Assembly: GCA_035772735.1 (NCBI GenBank)
Contig: JASDFA010000003.1
Span: 30,434,001 to 30,498,000 of the forward strand
From: Datura wrightii
Lineage: Eukaryota; Streptophyta; Magnoliopsida; Solanales; Solanaceae
Direction of reading: 5' to 3'
Length of the DNA: 64,000 nucleotides
This document shows, piece by piece, positions 1-11,048 of this stretch (within the stretch, counting starts at the first letter, position 1; each line of letters opens with the position of its first letter). A model generated the notes under the pieces. That model ran no database searches. It worked only from the letters and a program-made list of their open reading frames with translations, and was not told the DNA's origin. A program made the translations under genes and the position numbers.

Positions 1-629
1 AATGGTGAAATTGAGTATATTGCTATTATTTTCACATTAATTAGTTTTAGCGGTTGCAAATGTTGAAAACGTGCTTGTATGATCAACTTTCTTGACCAAA
101 GAAGTTGAAGTTAGAAAAAGAGAATAACAATGAAAATTTAAGGCTACCAACTGTAGTACCCTAAAAGTCCCTAAGGTCAGACCCGAGGGTTGAATCGGAG
201 AAAACAGGAAAAACATTTGCACAAGTCACAGAATGACTTGTCAGGGGACTCGTCAGGTCACCCAATGAGTCATGGAGTGACTTGTGAAGGGAAGGCAGAA
301 TAGTGAGGAGTCGTGGTCAAGGGGTCTTCACAGGTGGAGCCACGAGTTGTGGTGTCATTAATATAGAAGACCTGTTGAAGTTATGAAATCATGGGGAACA
401 TAGTCCTAGTTCTTTCATAGGTATTGAATCTAATCAAATAGTTTTCAATCATCGATTAATAATACAATAAATATTGAATTCTTTTAGTTTTTGCAAACCC
501 CTTCAAAATATCGACTACCGATTGAATACATATTATTGATGTTTTTCTCGCTATATTCTCTATGAAATTAGACCCAGCCTAGTTGGGTTCAATATTTAAC
601 AGCAATCGCTTTATACTTCATTAAGAGGT
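1..629 (+). mobile_element. Element A: Athila-like LTR remnant
   Basis: The segment about 550-629 matches the 3' part of the other Athila-like LTRs here: a decayed form of the phrase GAYCCCAACCTTNGTTGGGTTC, then GCTTTATACTTCATTAAGAGG, as at 16930-17007 and 23450-23512. The stretch near 390-410 (ATCATGGGGAACATAGTCCTAG) corresponds to the U5 phrase at 23278-23300. The LTR stops at 629 where element B begins, and it is interrupted by a Tekay LTR fragment at 152-360. Bases 1-151 hold nothing I can name. Orientation + follows the U5 similarity. Confidence 0.55.
152..360 (+). mobile_element. Tekay-type LTR fragment inside element A
   Basis: Begins TGTAGTACCCTAAAAGTCCC, matching the LTR start TGTAATACCCCGAAA of elements H (49820) and I (54249), and continues with the same U3 text including repeated GACTCGT/GAGTCGT motifs. 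It runs out near 360, far short of the about 2.2-kb full LTR, so it is a truncated insertion or a recombination product. It resembles I more than H. Confidence 0.6.
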
Positions 630-1133
630 TGATGTATTGGCATTTAACTGTACATTTGATGCTTTTAACTATGCATAAATACAAGTTCTTGAGCAACTTT
701 TGTTAGATTTGATTATTTTTTTGTGTTGAATGAACATGAAAATAAACTGAAGCTGAAGATGGTATGATAGGTGCTTAAAAGATCAAATTGATAGCCATCC
801 TGACGGTCGTCAACCTTTCAACGACTCGTCATCTCCACTGTCAAGCATAAGCAGTTCACCTTGACTTGCATCCGAAAGTGATAGCCAATTTGACATCCCA
901 TCAATATTGTGATGAAGCATCAACTCCGCCATCAAGCTTAAGTAGCAACTATACAAAAGGAGTTTGCTTTAATGACCACAATGACAAACCGTCAACCACA
1001 TGATGGACCGTCAAGCTTGGCATCACTATTGAGTACAATAAGATAGCCACTAAATAAGAGCGACAACCCAACTTGGGCATCAGACGAAAAGCGGGCTTAC
1101 GATTTTGTAGTGTAATTATAAATTGTCTTAGGT

Positions 1134-1141
1134 TATAAATA
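1134..1141 (+). promoter_or_regulatory. TATA box of element B LTR
   Basis: TATAAATA followed by GCAGTTGC, downstream of the U3 motif region and upstream of a leader-like AT-rich stretch. This is the position occupied by TATAAATA in the D, E and K LTRs. Confidence 0.6.
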
Positions 1142-1664
1142 GCAGTTGCTAGGTCAAGTTTCATTATCAAACTTTGGGAGAGAAAAACAATGTCTTAGGA
1201 AGTTACTCTCAAATTCTTGAAAAGATTTTTCCATATTCTTGTAATCACAATCAAGGTTTCTATAATTTTTGTAAGTTGAATTTCCCCTTATGAATTTAAC
1301 TTCTTTTGTGATTCCAACCATCTTGTATAGATATATTTCATCACTAGGGTTTGTGTGATCCATGATAGACACTCACGTTTAGGGTGATTAACATTGTGGA
1401 TTTGCATAGTGTAAATATATGCATTGTTACTTCTTTCGTATTGATTGACTTCTAATGGTTGAAAACATCTGAATAAATCCTAGGTTTAACTTTCTTGAGT
1501 AAGAAGTATAAAGCTTACGAAAAGGAGTAAGATAAGGATTCAAGGTTTCTAACCTTCATCTAACAACTAATGTTGTAATAAGATTAGTCAACGTAATTAT
1601 CGAACTTCTTTATTTATCACTCTTAATTTGAGAATATAAGAGTGATTTCTATTTAAATTGGTTG

Positions 1665-1669
1665 AGAAA
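1665..1669. repeat. Target-site duplication of element C, left copy
   Basis: AGAAA directly precedes the left LTR of C and recurs exactly at 49408-49412 after the right LTR. Five bases is the usual Ty3/gypsy integrase duplication length. It proves that the two outermost LTRs, about 46 kb apart, belong to one insertion event. Confidence 0.85.
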
Positions 1670-3074
1670 TGATAATGTCCAAATTCACTCCTTTCTAGGA
1701 GAGAGTGTACACGGTTGTCACAATATAATTTACTCAATTCATGAGTGGGGATCGAATCCACAGGGATTGAATATTGATATAAATCAAAATCATATATCAA
1801 ATTGAATCAAATAGAATCATTGTATTAAAACTAGAAAAGTAAATATTGGGTGTTTGCAAGATCACACTATGAATTCAAACTCAACAACAAAAGAAACAAC
1901 CAACTTCGAAGTAACAATATGAACGAATATTAGAGGTGTGCTATTGATGGGGCATTGATAGGATTGGGGTTAGATAGAAAATCAAAGCATTACTTACAAA
2001 CATAAATAGCCGTGGAAAAGGAAGAACCCGATGTTTCTCAACCACTTGAGTGCCTTCTTCCTCGAGTTTTCCCGAACTTCAAGGTCCCATACACTTCAAA
2101 CACTACAACTTGGGTAAGAATTGAACTATCTCTAGACTCAATTATTTAGTAGGTGTATGAAAGTGGGTATTAGCTATCTCTAGCCCAATCCCACATAATC
2201 AAAATCCAAATACACACCATTATTTTCTTACCCATATCCTATTTCTCTTTTTGAAGAAAAAATATCATAAGCAAAGACAATTCATACTTGCAATTATAGA
2301 TATTTCAATTATATAATTTAGAGAAAATAATAGATTTATGCTAAATAAGCAATTATAAGATTAAACTAGTAACACTAATTCATTTTAACCCCTATCATGC
2401 ACACACCCCAAACAAGAGGTTTAGCTACTCATAAATGAAGAACACTATATTAAACGAATAAAGGAATCAATATCATTCATCATTAAGAAGAAACTTCAAC
2501 CAAAATTTTGTTCTTCAATAGAGGTTTTTACTTTGGAAAGATGAATAAGATGAAGGAAAAAGCTCTTCCTTCTCTCTATCATTTTCTCTCTCTAAGAATA
2601 TAATGGAATGGAATCTTCTATTCCTTACAAAAAGTGTACAAAAATAGGGTAAAGTTGCTCCTCTTTTCTTGTGCTGGAGGATTTTACCCCTTTGATGACG
2701 GCCTCGCTTGTGCGACGCAGGTGCCCATCTACGAGGCGCAACTTACTTCATAGCTCTAGGCTAGAAAGCTGAGTCATGGTTCTACGTTTGTACCTATGAA
2801 ATGCAGGTGCTGACCAACGTTCTGCAGGTGTACCTTCAACTTCAAAGCAGCGTGTTCCTGCATTTAGCCTACATTTCACAGGTGTCATCTTGCGAAATGC
2901 AGGTCCATTTCTTCCAACACCATGCTTTTTGTTCAATTTCTTCTCTTTACCTATTTAAATTGAATACCTGCACAAATCAAAGAGAAAGGGCATAAAACCT
3001 GCATAAATGACTTGAAAACCAAGCAAAAGCTCATGTTCAAAAGCCTAATGTGTTGGTAAATTACCAACTCATCA
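1670..3074 (-). repeat. Element C 3' LTR
   Basis: Colinear with 47995-49407 over its whole length. On the element strand it starts TGATGAGTTGGTAATTTACC, a perfect or near-perfect inverted repeat at the very start of U3, and ends in CA. The U3 contains repeated CCTGCGTTTCGCAGG-like motifs at 2700-2905. The ORF-like stretches inside are chance readings. Confidence 0.88.
2700..2905 (-). promoter_or_regulatory. Element C LTR palindromic motif array
   Basis: Several copies of a motif near CCTGCGTTTCGCAGGTG (examples: ATGCAGGTGCTG, TTCTGCAGGTG, TTTCACAGGTG, TGCGAAATGCAGG). The right LTR has better copies at 49020-49245. The same motif recurs inside the element at 6570-6850 and 7800-8150. Proposed to be regulatory; the binding factor is unknown. 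Confidence 0.5.
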
Positions 3075-5161
3075 AACCTCCCAATTTAAACCATTGCTTG
3101 TCCTCAAGCAAGGCATTTCTTCACAGCTGAATAATTGAATTAGGCATGCATTTCATACCACATGAGTTATGCACACGGAACTACTAGGACTAAAACAATC
3201 CCAAAATCACACACCGACTAAATGAAAAGAAAAGACTCAATAATTTATGCAACTGCTTCAAGAGGTAACCACAAAGAATTGTCATGATTCACATGTGTTT
3301 CTTTCATTCAAAACAATGAGCATGGTTGATCAAAACAAGCTCAAGTAATATCTCAAGTCATTTAAAATTTACATTCAAAGATTTCCTTAGAGCTCATCGC
3401 ACTCTTATCTCAATCACCTCTTTTACTTTGAACACATTCAAGCATGTTTGCCTAAATAGTGATGCCACTCATATCAAGAGAGAATCCCATTTAATTTTCA
3501 AGAAGTTCACACAAAAAAGGATTATAGAATAAGGCAAATACACTTACTCTCATAAATAAATTATCATGCATACAACTTGATCCATAGGCTTGCCCTTCGT
3601 GTAGCTCTCCACTAATGTAGAGTTGCTATACTCAAAATTAATTAGGACTTGAGGGTCATAATGAAGGTTAGAGATAAAGGTAGGATGACTTTTTTTAGTT
3701 CTAGTGGCTAGAACCTCCCTAATGCCCTTTTTGTGAACGCTTTTGCGTACTCCAGTTTTCTATTTAGATCACCCCACCTTATCTCTCCTTGATCAACATT
3801 TTTAAATTTGTATCAAGAGCCACCCTTATATCTCCTTGGTTTCCACCTTCAGCCTCATCTAACAAAGGGGTAGCACCTTTCAACTATTCTTTTTCTTCTA
3901 GGGTTTAGAGGTTTTTTAACCAACCAATTCATTCATTTCATCACAATTTGGTGCTACCCACATTGAAGCTCACATATTTTTCCACTTTCTTTTGCAAACC
4001 CCCAAATTTAGGCTTTTGCCTCATTTCTCCCTTACCTTTTCCAAAATTTTAGGCATCAAGGCCTATTATTCATTTCTTTTCACAAATAGGAGGATGGGTT
4101 CCAAAAGTGGGATTACAAAAGGGGTAGTAGATAGATGTTCAAGGAGGTTATATCAATGAAATGACTATCAAAATAAAGCCTAAAATCATGTTCTAAGTGA
4201 ATTTACACCTAGGATTTCGCCTTGAGTCACACTTAGACCAAGTTCTAGACAACCATACATGCATAAAAATTACTCTAAAAGCCTCATCACACAAGGCATC
4301 ACACTCCAAGGAGTTCACATAATTCTTACAACTACATCAAGAGTATGACTTTAGACAAGATTGCATGTGAATCAAAAAAACAAACAAGAAATGTGCAACT
4401 CATGACAAGAGAGTGCTCAATTTTTAAATTAAAACGCCTCTTTTTCCTCAAAATATAATTTCAATGCCATTTAAAATTTTTTTGGCTGGTATCTCTCAAA
4501 AACAAGTGCAACAACCGATTCAAAAAGACTCTAACCTCGGCATTTTCCCTTAAGAAATTCGCCTCTCAATCTATAATAGGGAAATGTCATCCAGTTTGAC
4601 AATAAAAGATAAGAAAAGGAAATCTCTCCTTGGGAAAGAACCGTTGTATAAAGAAAACCCTTGGAATTTATTTGCTAACTACTATGAACAAAGGCGACCA
4701 TTAAGGCATGGGTCATTAAACATTTGTCAATTTAAAATGGATCCATCAATGGGAACTAACAAGACAAAAACAACATTTTCATTCATCACAAGCCCTACAA
4801 GGGAATTCATCCAACTAAGCAAAAGAAAATAAAAAAATAGTGACACAATTAATGCATAAGAATTTGAGTCCGAAAAGGGAAACAAAATACCAAAAATAAC
4901 CAACAAGAGAGACACATACCACCCCCAGCTAAGAAATTACACTGTCCCCAATGTGCGTATTAAGAACAAAGGATGGTAAGAACTCCCTGATGTATCTTCT
5001 CTTCGGTATCATCATTGGCTCTTTCCGCATCATGAGCTTCATCTCCCAAGTTTGCCTCATCATCCTCACCCAGGACCTCAATCATCAATGGTGCCCCGAG
5101 CTGTAGGTGGGACAGCAATGGCTGCATCAAGTAGGTTCATGTCTGGGTCCTCCATTGGTGC
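3075..5161 (-). other. Element C 3' UTR with polypurine tract
   Basis: About 2.1 kb between the env-position stop and the 3' LTR, without a supported gene. At its LTR end (3075-3110) the element strand reads GAGGACAAGCAA, a spacer, then TTGGGAGGTT as polypurine tract immediately before the LTR. The block 3581-3660 (CCATAGGCTTGCCCTT ... TAGGACTTGAG on +) is shared with the 3' UTRs of D, E, F and K. At 4917-4957 lies the internal hairpin plus purine tract. Confidence 0.7.
4917..4957 (-). other. Internal GGGGAC hairpin and purine tract, element C
   Basis: On the element strand ACATTGGGGACAGTGT, then AGCTGGGGGTGGT. The same arrangement (short stem around GGGGAC, then a G-rich purine run) follows the last ORF in D, E and K, and more weakly in F. 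Possibly a second plus-strand primer or an RNA processing signal. Confidence 0.5.
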
Positions 5162-6433
5162 CTAGTTACTCAACTCTTTCACCTTATCTCGGGGATAGGA
5201 GACCGCTCCCTTGACCACTTTCACTCGGGAGTATATCTTTTTCAAGCTATCAAACACATTTTTCATCTCATTCTTCATTGTCTTGATGATAAGTGTCGGG
5301 AGATTTTGAGCCAACTTTTGGAGTTGGTTCTCATGAGACTGTGTCAGCTCAATGAGCTTCTGGATACCACTTGTGCGAGAGAATGTGGGAGGAGGTGGAG
5401 GACCTCTAAATGTTTCCTTTATAGATGCATGACTCGATATCTCACGGTATGGCATGTTGAGGTTAGGAGTGATGGGGGTCTCCTCTATGCCATGAGAGAG
5501 CGAGTCTTTGGGAGTCTCCCATGCTTGCATCCACTTTTTTTACTCTTGGGTGCATCCACATCCCTCTTTCAATCAACAATAATGACACCAATAGTAGAGA
5601 TCGAGGATTCATTGGGGAATAGTGGAACCCTCACTTTGAGACACAACTAGGTGACGAGAACAACATATGGCATTGAAGTTCCTTGCTTTCTGGCCTTATA
5701 CTTCATTTTTGTGGCCACCACTTCTCCAAAATTTATGGGCACCTGTGACATGATACAAACAATAAGTATGGCCGCCTCGAGGTTCATCCGTTGATCATTT
5801 TTAGAGGGCATGATGTGGCCACACCCAAATTCAAGCCACAATTTGGCCTCAAGTTTTAAGTCCTGCCTTGTAATTTCACCACCCATGGAGGCCCATAAGG
5901 GCTAACCATTGGCAATGATGCGAGCCACTTAATTGAACTGATCTTACATGGTTACCACTTTTATTGCATGCTCTGTTCCCGAGTCAATTTCATCTTCCCA
6001 AAATATGGCATTATGGCCTCCAAAGTGATGTTGACCTTTGCACCCCAAACCTTGACTAAAGGGAGGCAAGGGAACTCATCAACCTTCCCCTTATGTTTCA
6101 TTACCTCTTGTCGTGCTTGGTAGGATACATAGAATTCCGGCATAAGGTTGGTGTAGTAGTTTGGGAGAGTCTCAGCGAACATATGACATTGTCTTTCGGT
6201 GAATTGAACGATGACGTTTGGGAAGTCATTCCCTAGCCCGCGAAGTCAAAAAAATTTTCGGTGGTGATTGGCCTCCCGACATATATGACATAGTGCGTCT
6301 TCATGTCAGACACATAATAGATAATGGCTTCTCGGGTATTGGTGGGGGTTGAGGTTGCTTTGGATTTCCCCTTGCCTTTACTCGTTGAGGTGGATAGGGC
6401 CTTCCTTTTGTCGTCTTGCTTGGAAGAAGTCAT
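5162..6433 (-). pseudogene. Element C env-position ORF (plant transposon-protein domain), broken
   Basis: Reads in pieces: 6433-6233 (Lys/Ser/Thr-rich N-terminus MTSSKQDDKRKALSTSTSKG), 6182-5961 (EFYVSYQARQEV, then VKVWGAKVNITLEAI), 5886-5647 (LEAKLWLEFGCGHIMPSKND, then a helical segment with VPINFGEVV) and 5530-5162 (Pro-rich linker and a coiled-coil-like tail with HENQLQKLAQNLP). These blocks, in this order, match the intact ORF of element K (60634-61854), which has the so-called putative plant transposon protein domain found between integrase and 3' LTR in Athila-like elements. No signal peptide or membrane segment is evident, so calling it an envelope protein rests on position only. At least three frame breaks make this copy a pseudogene. 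Confidence 0.7.
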
Positions 6434-6569
6434 AATTTTTCAAGAACATGCTAGTTCCACAACATACCAAACTTTTTTTTGCATTTCTGATAATTGAAAT
6501 TTAAAATAAAGAACTAATGCTAAGCTAAGGAAAAGAAATTAAGATATTGGATGTCAAACAATGTGAAGA

Positions 6570-6850
6570 ATTATAATCAATAACTGGCAGCACCTGTGTT
6601 GGCACCTACGCTTCACAAGTAAAGTCCCACGGTTCATAGGTGCATCACATTTCTGCGACAGAAATAGGATTAAAGACTGGAATCACCTACGACAAACCTA
6701 CATTTCACTGGTGGTCATCCGTAGCTCGCAGGTGTAGCACAGGTTGATAGTAGTAGCCTGAAGCTTTAGCTACGCACTTGCGGCCCAAGCTGCGTTTCGC
6801 AGTTCCTTACCTTCTACTCACAGGTGTTTGGCAGTAACTTAATGTTCCCA
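6570..6850 (-). promoter_or_regulatory. Element C internal motif array 2
   Basis: Repeated variants of the C-family LTR motif: CACCTACGCTTCACAAGT, CTACATTTCACTGGTG, AGCTCGCAGGTG, AGCTGCGTTTCGCAG, CACAGGTG. It lies directly upstream of the env-position ORF. Confidence 0.5.
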
Positions 6851-7586
6851 CAGATCTAAGCAGGACAAAATTTTATTCAAACAATCAAGGGTACATTTTC
6901 ATCTAACGGGTACTCATACTTCCCCAAAAATACTCATCAATAATACAAAAATATTTTGAGGGCTACTCAACGCCTTTCCTTAATATGAACGTCACCCCTC
7001 TATCATCTGAAAAAGTCGAGTGCCCGACCCAACAACTAGCAAATCAAATTCATAAATTATCTCAATAAGCTACTCATCATATTAGGAAATTTAAAGCATC
7101 ACAAAAGAACAAAAATGACGGTTTCTCCTTAAGAAAGATGTCAACCTTTCTATCATTGGAAAAATCATGCATTTCAATCACAGGGGGTTACTCAAACTTC
7201 ACCCCCAACTACGATTTCAAAGCATAAAACCTATCTAGCAAATCTATCAACATGAACATTAAAACTCACATTTTTCAATTTTTAGTTACCCACAATACCC
7301 ATAATAATGAACCATATATGAGTATAGAAAAACATATAATGGGTAATGGGGAGCATGGATTAAGAAATTTCAACATTAACATGCTTCATTTTGTACTACA
7401 TTCTCAACTATCAAGAAAAACAAGAAGTATAGGCATACACACCAAATTAGAAGAGAGATAAGCAAAGAGATTGAGAGCTTTGAGTCTTGTTCAACAATAG
7501 CACACCCGAAAAAAATTGGAACTTCTTTTGCTTTAGTGAGAGTATAGTGGGAGATGGTGAGGTGAAGAGAATGGTGAAGAGAGTGG

Positions 7587-7594
7587 CTTTTATA
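7587..7594 (-). promoter_or_regulatory. Element C internal TATA box
   Basis: Element strand CCATCTATAAAAGCCACTC, a near-ideal plant TATA box, followed by a TC-rich leader (CTCTTCACCATTCTCTTCACC and on). It stands about 200-560 nt downstream of motif array 1, repeating the array-then-TATA order of the LTR. Confidence 0.55.
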
Positions 7595-7799
7595 GATGGA
7601 AGGGGTTTGATGTGATTGGTGGGTTTGGAAGGTGGATTAAATGTGGTAATGGGGAAGTTGAGAAGGTGGAGTAATGGAGGTTATGAAGAAGGTTAAAAAG
7701 TGAAGAAAAATGTGTTTTTTTGGAAGTAGGAAAGAACTTCAACCGAATTGGGAAGACCATGGGTCGGGTCAATCAGCGGGTTGGTCAAACTTTAAATGA

Positions 7800-8150
7800 T
7801 ATTACTTACCTACGCCTACACTAGACCGGCAATCTCAAGTGGGTACATGCGTTTCATCGTGTCTAGCATAGGTGAACCCATTCTTACCTAGCTTTCTGCA
7901 TGTGAGTTGCGCCTGGACTGCGTCATGCGAATCGCCAGTTGCGTTTCGCAGGTGGTTCATAGTCTACCTTCCATTTTCGAGATTTTCTTGTAGGTATTCT
8001 AGTTTAAGTGCTGCGCTAAACTTGCGTTTCGCCGTTTGGCACCTACATTTCCCAAGTGAGGCGCAGAAACCCTCCTTTGCTTCCAGATTTCTGGACCCTT
8101 CTTGCGCTTGGCCTGCATCTCACACTTGAGCACCTACGTTTCGCAGGTCT
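7800..8150 (-). promoter_or_regulatory. Element C internal motif array 1
   Basis: At least four copies of TGCGTTTCGCAGG-like sequence (AGTTGCGTTTCGCAGGTGG near 7940, CTTGCGTTTCGCC near 8022, ACGTTTCGCAGGTC near 8132, ATGCGTTTCATCG near 7847). These are better copies than those in the 3' LTR and identical in style to the right LTR. Confidence 0.5.
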
Positions 8151-8250
8151 CATGCAATGCTTGCCCTATTCTTCTTTCACTTGGTTCCTCATCCAATCAA
8201 CCTTCAAAATAAAGACAACAAAAACATCAAAGCACTAAAAATAAAAACAC

Positions 8251-8298
8251 TTGGATTTCCTCCCAAGAAACGCCTTATTTATCGTCGTGGCATGACAG
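8251..8298 (-). other. Post-pol hairpin block, element C
   Basis: Element strand GTCATGCCACGAC, then ATAAATAAGGCGTTTCTTGG and GAGG. This is the counterpart of the block right after integrase in E (20311-20360) and F (31351-31396), and after protease in K (63194-63240). Here it follows protease directly, which marks the edge of the missing RT-integrase segment. Confidence 0.6.
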
Positions 8299-8313
8299 TT
8301 ACCTCTTCAATCA

Positions 8314-9167
8314 TCAATTCTCTAGAGGGTCATCCTTCGAATCAACTTCAGCCTCATAATTTTTCTCTTGCTCCTCCTCTTCATCGAGGACTACTATCAC
8401 TTTACATTTATCTGGGGGTTTTTTGGGTTGACACACATTGAAGGTGACTTCTTCTCCACCCACTCTAAACTTTAGCTCTCGTAGCTCCACATACACCAAT
8501 GATCTGCCCATGGCTAGCAATGGTCACCCCAAAATGATGGGCACCTCGGCGTCCAGGTCATAATCCAACATGACAAAGTCGGCTTGAAGAATAAATTTGT
8601 CCATCGAACCAAGACATCTTCTAGAACACCCGTGAATTTCTTGATAGATCATTTCGCCATCAATCGTCTCACTGTAGTGGGCTTGGGATTCCCCAAACCT
8701 AACTTTGTTAAAATAATGAAGGGCATTAAATTGATGCTTTTACTGAGGCCACATAAAGCTTTATTAAATACGCATGTTTTGATGGTTCAAAGGATTATAA
8801 AAGCTCCGGGGTCCTCTCTCTTGGGAACAAGATTGCTCACCATCACTGTGCTAGAGTGGTGCATCATCTATTCTATGCCAGCATCCACAATCTTCCTTTT
8901 TTTAACAATTCCTTCATAAATTTTGCATAGCCCGGCATCTGAAGCAATGCGTCCACTAGCGGTATCTCAATGAATTTCTTGAACTAGTTGTCCTCTTTCT
9001 TCTTCTATAATCACTGAGAGTAAGGAGGTGGGATTCTAGGATCTTGGCCTTTAGCATTTGAGGTCTCCTTGACCTTTTGCTCAACATCAACCTCCTTGGG
9101 AGCAACAACTGCTCCGTCCTCTTTAAGAACCTCTTCATCATTAGCAACACTCGGTGCCTTTGGTACC
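8314..9167 (-). pseudogene. Element C gag C-terminus and aspartic protease, broken
   Basis: Downstream part of the gag-protease ORF, cut from the rest (46435-47867) by element D. Recognisable: a Pro-rich linker (PRIPPPYSQ near 9050), the FKKFIEIPLVDALLQMPGYAK block typical of Athila gag-protease linkers (8990-8930), the protease core with SINLMP (near 8735) and KLGLGNPKPTTV, and a post-protease tail ending ...DDPLEN stop at 8314. The catalytic region reads LCGLSKSINLMP where K has LCDLGASINLMP, so the active-site Asp is lost. Several frame changes and stops are present. The tail ends at the point where the E/F pol ORFs begin. Confidence 0.7.
9163..9167. repeat. Candidate target-site duplication of element D
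   Basis: GTACC precedes D. ATACC occurs at 46435-46439, where element C resumes. One mismatch, and D's right end is deleted, so this is tentative. Confidence 0.4.
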
Positions 9168-9339
9168 TAATGTGCTGTTAGTTTACAATACTTTTGATGC
9201 TTAAAACTGAGAAAATAGCATGGACTTCGGTATTTTTATATGGATATGAGGTACCTTTTCTTTGTTTTTTTTAGAGAAAACAGGTGTTGGAGCAAAAATG
9301 TGCAAAAGAGGCATAAAAGTGCAGAAAATCAGCCAAGTA

Positions 9340-9850
9340 CAACTCTCAGTACAAGTCGTACCTTGATTATACGAGCCGTACTGAGAATCATGGTGAAAAT
9401 TAGAAGGGTGGAATAAGAAGAAGGAAAAGTACAATGCTCGGTACGAGCTGTACCCAGATGGTATGAGGAGTAACTAGAGTCGTGGAAATCTTCAGAGAAA
9501 TTTTCACAAGGTAGTCTCTTGGTATGGGTGGAACCCACGGATCGTAGCAACCACTTACGACCCATACCATGAGCCGTGTGAGCTTCAAGTGATTCTTCAA
9601 GACATGACAGAACTTCAGATACAACAAGCAGTACGAGTCATAGGTGGAAGGTATGAGGCATACCAAAACACTTGTGGAAAACTTTAGAAGATTTCAGAGT
9701 TCTCAAGGCCAAGACATGGATGCATTGTACAACTCGTAGGACAATGGTACGAGTCATACCAGCTGCCAACACTTAGAAAAATCTATAGTAGCGAAGGATG
9801 TATGAGAGGCAGGTATGACCCGTACAATCCTGTTATGGGTTGTAGAATCA
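9340..9850 (+). promoter_or_regulatory. ACGAGTCGT motif array in element D 5' LTR
   Basis: About a dozen variants of TACGAGTCGTACC / GGTACGACTCGTA spaced 20-60 bases apart (examples: GTACAAGTCGTACC, ATACGAGCCGTAC, GGTACGAGCTGTACC, GTACAACTCGTAGG). The array ends about 70 bases before the TATA box. Confidence 0.6.
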
Positions 9851-9919
9851 ATCGTAAGACAGGCCGGCGCCAGATATGAAAAATTTCCTGTTAGCTTAGG
9901 AAAAAGTTTGTAATGTCTG

Positions 9920-9927
9920 TATAAATA
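9920..9927 (+). promoter_or_regulatory. TATA box of element D 5' LTR
   Basis: CTGTATAAATACC, conserved in the D 3' LTR (36668-36675) and the E 3' LTR (22593-22600). Confidence 0.7.
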
Positions 9928-10856
9928 CCTTTTATATTTTATTTTAGTAGAGAAGAAAGAAGGGAAGTAGAGAGACATGTGAATAGTAATATATGTGAAT
10001 TTTTATCAAGTTTTGGAGAGAAATTCTTAGGATCAACACTTAATTTCATCAATTGTTCTTGAGATTGTTCATTGATATTCAAAGAAGGTTTTCTTCCAAT
10101 TACTATTTTAAGCATTTAATTAAGTGTTTTTCTATGAATGCTAATTGTAATCTTACAATCATGAGAGGCTAAAACCTCCAAAACTAGAGTTTTTGGAAAT
10201 ATGGTGGATTAATGAAATAGGGTTACACAAGAGTGATTCAAAACCAATGCTAAACACTTGTATTCTATTCTCTTCATCTTTAAATGTTTCTTAATGATAT
10301 ACAGTGTTAGGACTTGCCCGAATTCTTTATTTTCTTGAACCTAGAGAAGTAGAGATTAGGAAAATAAAATTACAACAAAGCCTTGGTCTTTATGATCATT
10401 GTATTAAGTTGAGCTGTGGTCGCATGATAGTTAAATTTGGGACAAATTGATAATGTTTAGTTTAAAATCGCTGATGAGACCTAACCTGGTGATTGAGTAG
10501 ACTCATCCAATCGGGATGAACTAGTCGTCTGGATGAATCCTAGTTAACAGTTCTACAAGTAAGCATTGGGATTGATCACATGTATATATCCGAAGTATAT
10601 GAACCCATGGGGAACACTTATCCTAGTTATATGCAAATCTTGATAACAACCACAATTATAATCTTGCTTTAATATTGTTTTTTCTTTGAAACCCCCCAAT
10701 TTAGAGATAACCTGCCAACAAGTTTAATTACCAGCATTAGTCTAGATCTTACCTTATTCCCTAGGGTTTCGACCCCAAACTCTTTATTGGGTTCTTTATT
10801 GACAAAGTATGCTTCATACTTTTCCAGGAAGTGTGAGTTTGAACGTTATTAAAAAG

Positions 10857-10874
10857 TGGCATCATTGCCGGGGA
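10857..10874 (+). other. Primer-binding site of element D (tRNA-Asp type)
   Basis: TGGCATCATTGCCGGGGA; the reference Athila site complementary to the tRNA-Asp 3' end is TGGCGCCGTTGCCGGGGA (from general knowledge). It lies five bases after the LTR. Confidence 0.8.
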
Positions 10875-10909
10875 ATATGGCTAAGATTAGATTAATTGCT
10901 TGTATTTAA

Positions 10910-10962
10910 CTTTTGGTTGTTAATTCATAATTTACGTTTTTTTATTTTTGGATATCTATAGG
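10910..10962 (+). promoter_or_regulatory. Leader splice-acceptor-like site, element D
   Basis: T-rich run (ACGTTTTTTTATTTTTGG) ending ATCTATAG at 10962, then G. It sits 87-88 nt after the primer site. C, E and F have the same at 92-96 nt. It precedes the first gag ATG. Confidence 0.45.
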
Positions 10963-11048
10963 TTGTCTCTTGGTGAATGCCAAGTACTCGTTGGAGCTGA
11001 AACCCCCTTATTGCTGTGGATCTTGAACTCAAAAGAATACTATGAAGA

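Larger units (their letters stand above)
630..1669 (+). mobile_element. Element B: 5' LTR, left part
   Basis: Starts TGATGTATTGGCATTTAACTG, colinear with the start of the D, E and F LTRs (TGATGTGCTGTGGATTTACA). U3 carries a family-specific motif resembling ACCGTCAA/TTGACGGT several times (around 800-1020). A TATA box follows at 1134, then a candidate U5 splice donor TTTTTGTAAGTTG near 1269. The LTR is interrupted at 1670 by element C and resumes at 49413; the two parts total about 1.4 kb. The 5 bases AGAAA at its broken end are the target duplication of C. Confidence 0.75.
6434..8250 (-). promoter_or_regulatory. Element C internal promoter region for the env-position ORF
   Basis: Non-coding 1.8 kb between protease and the env-position ORF. 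In element order: motif array 1 (8150-7800), an ACCCGACCC phrase near 7755-7770, a TATA box at 7587-7594 (CCATCTATAAAAG), then a CT-rich leader typical of plant 5' UTRs, a donor-like TTTGGTGTGTATG near 7441, and motif array 2 (6850-6570). F and K have the same order. No convincing splice acceptor is visible just before the ATG at 6433 in this copy, so the intron is uncertain here. Confidence 0.5.
9168..10851 (+). repeat. Element D 5' LTR
   Basis: Starts TAATGTGCTGTTAGTTTAC (3' copy: TGATGTGCTGTGAGTTTAC) and ends AACGTTATTA, 6 bases before the primer site. U3 holds many ACGAGTCGT-type motifs (9340-9850), then TATAAATA at 9920, then U5 with the phrase GAACCCATGGGGAACACTTA. Confidence 0.85.

Noticed and set aside
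4584..4915. Short frames in the C 3' UTR as a small gene
   Set aside because: No counterpart in the D, E, F or K UTRs and no coding signature.
10857..10874. tRNA gene near the primer sites
   Set aside because: Only the 18 nt complementary to a tRNA 3' end are present; no cloverleaf can be formed.
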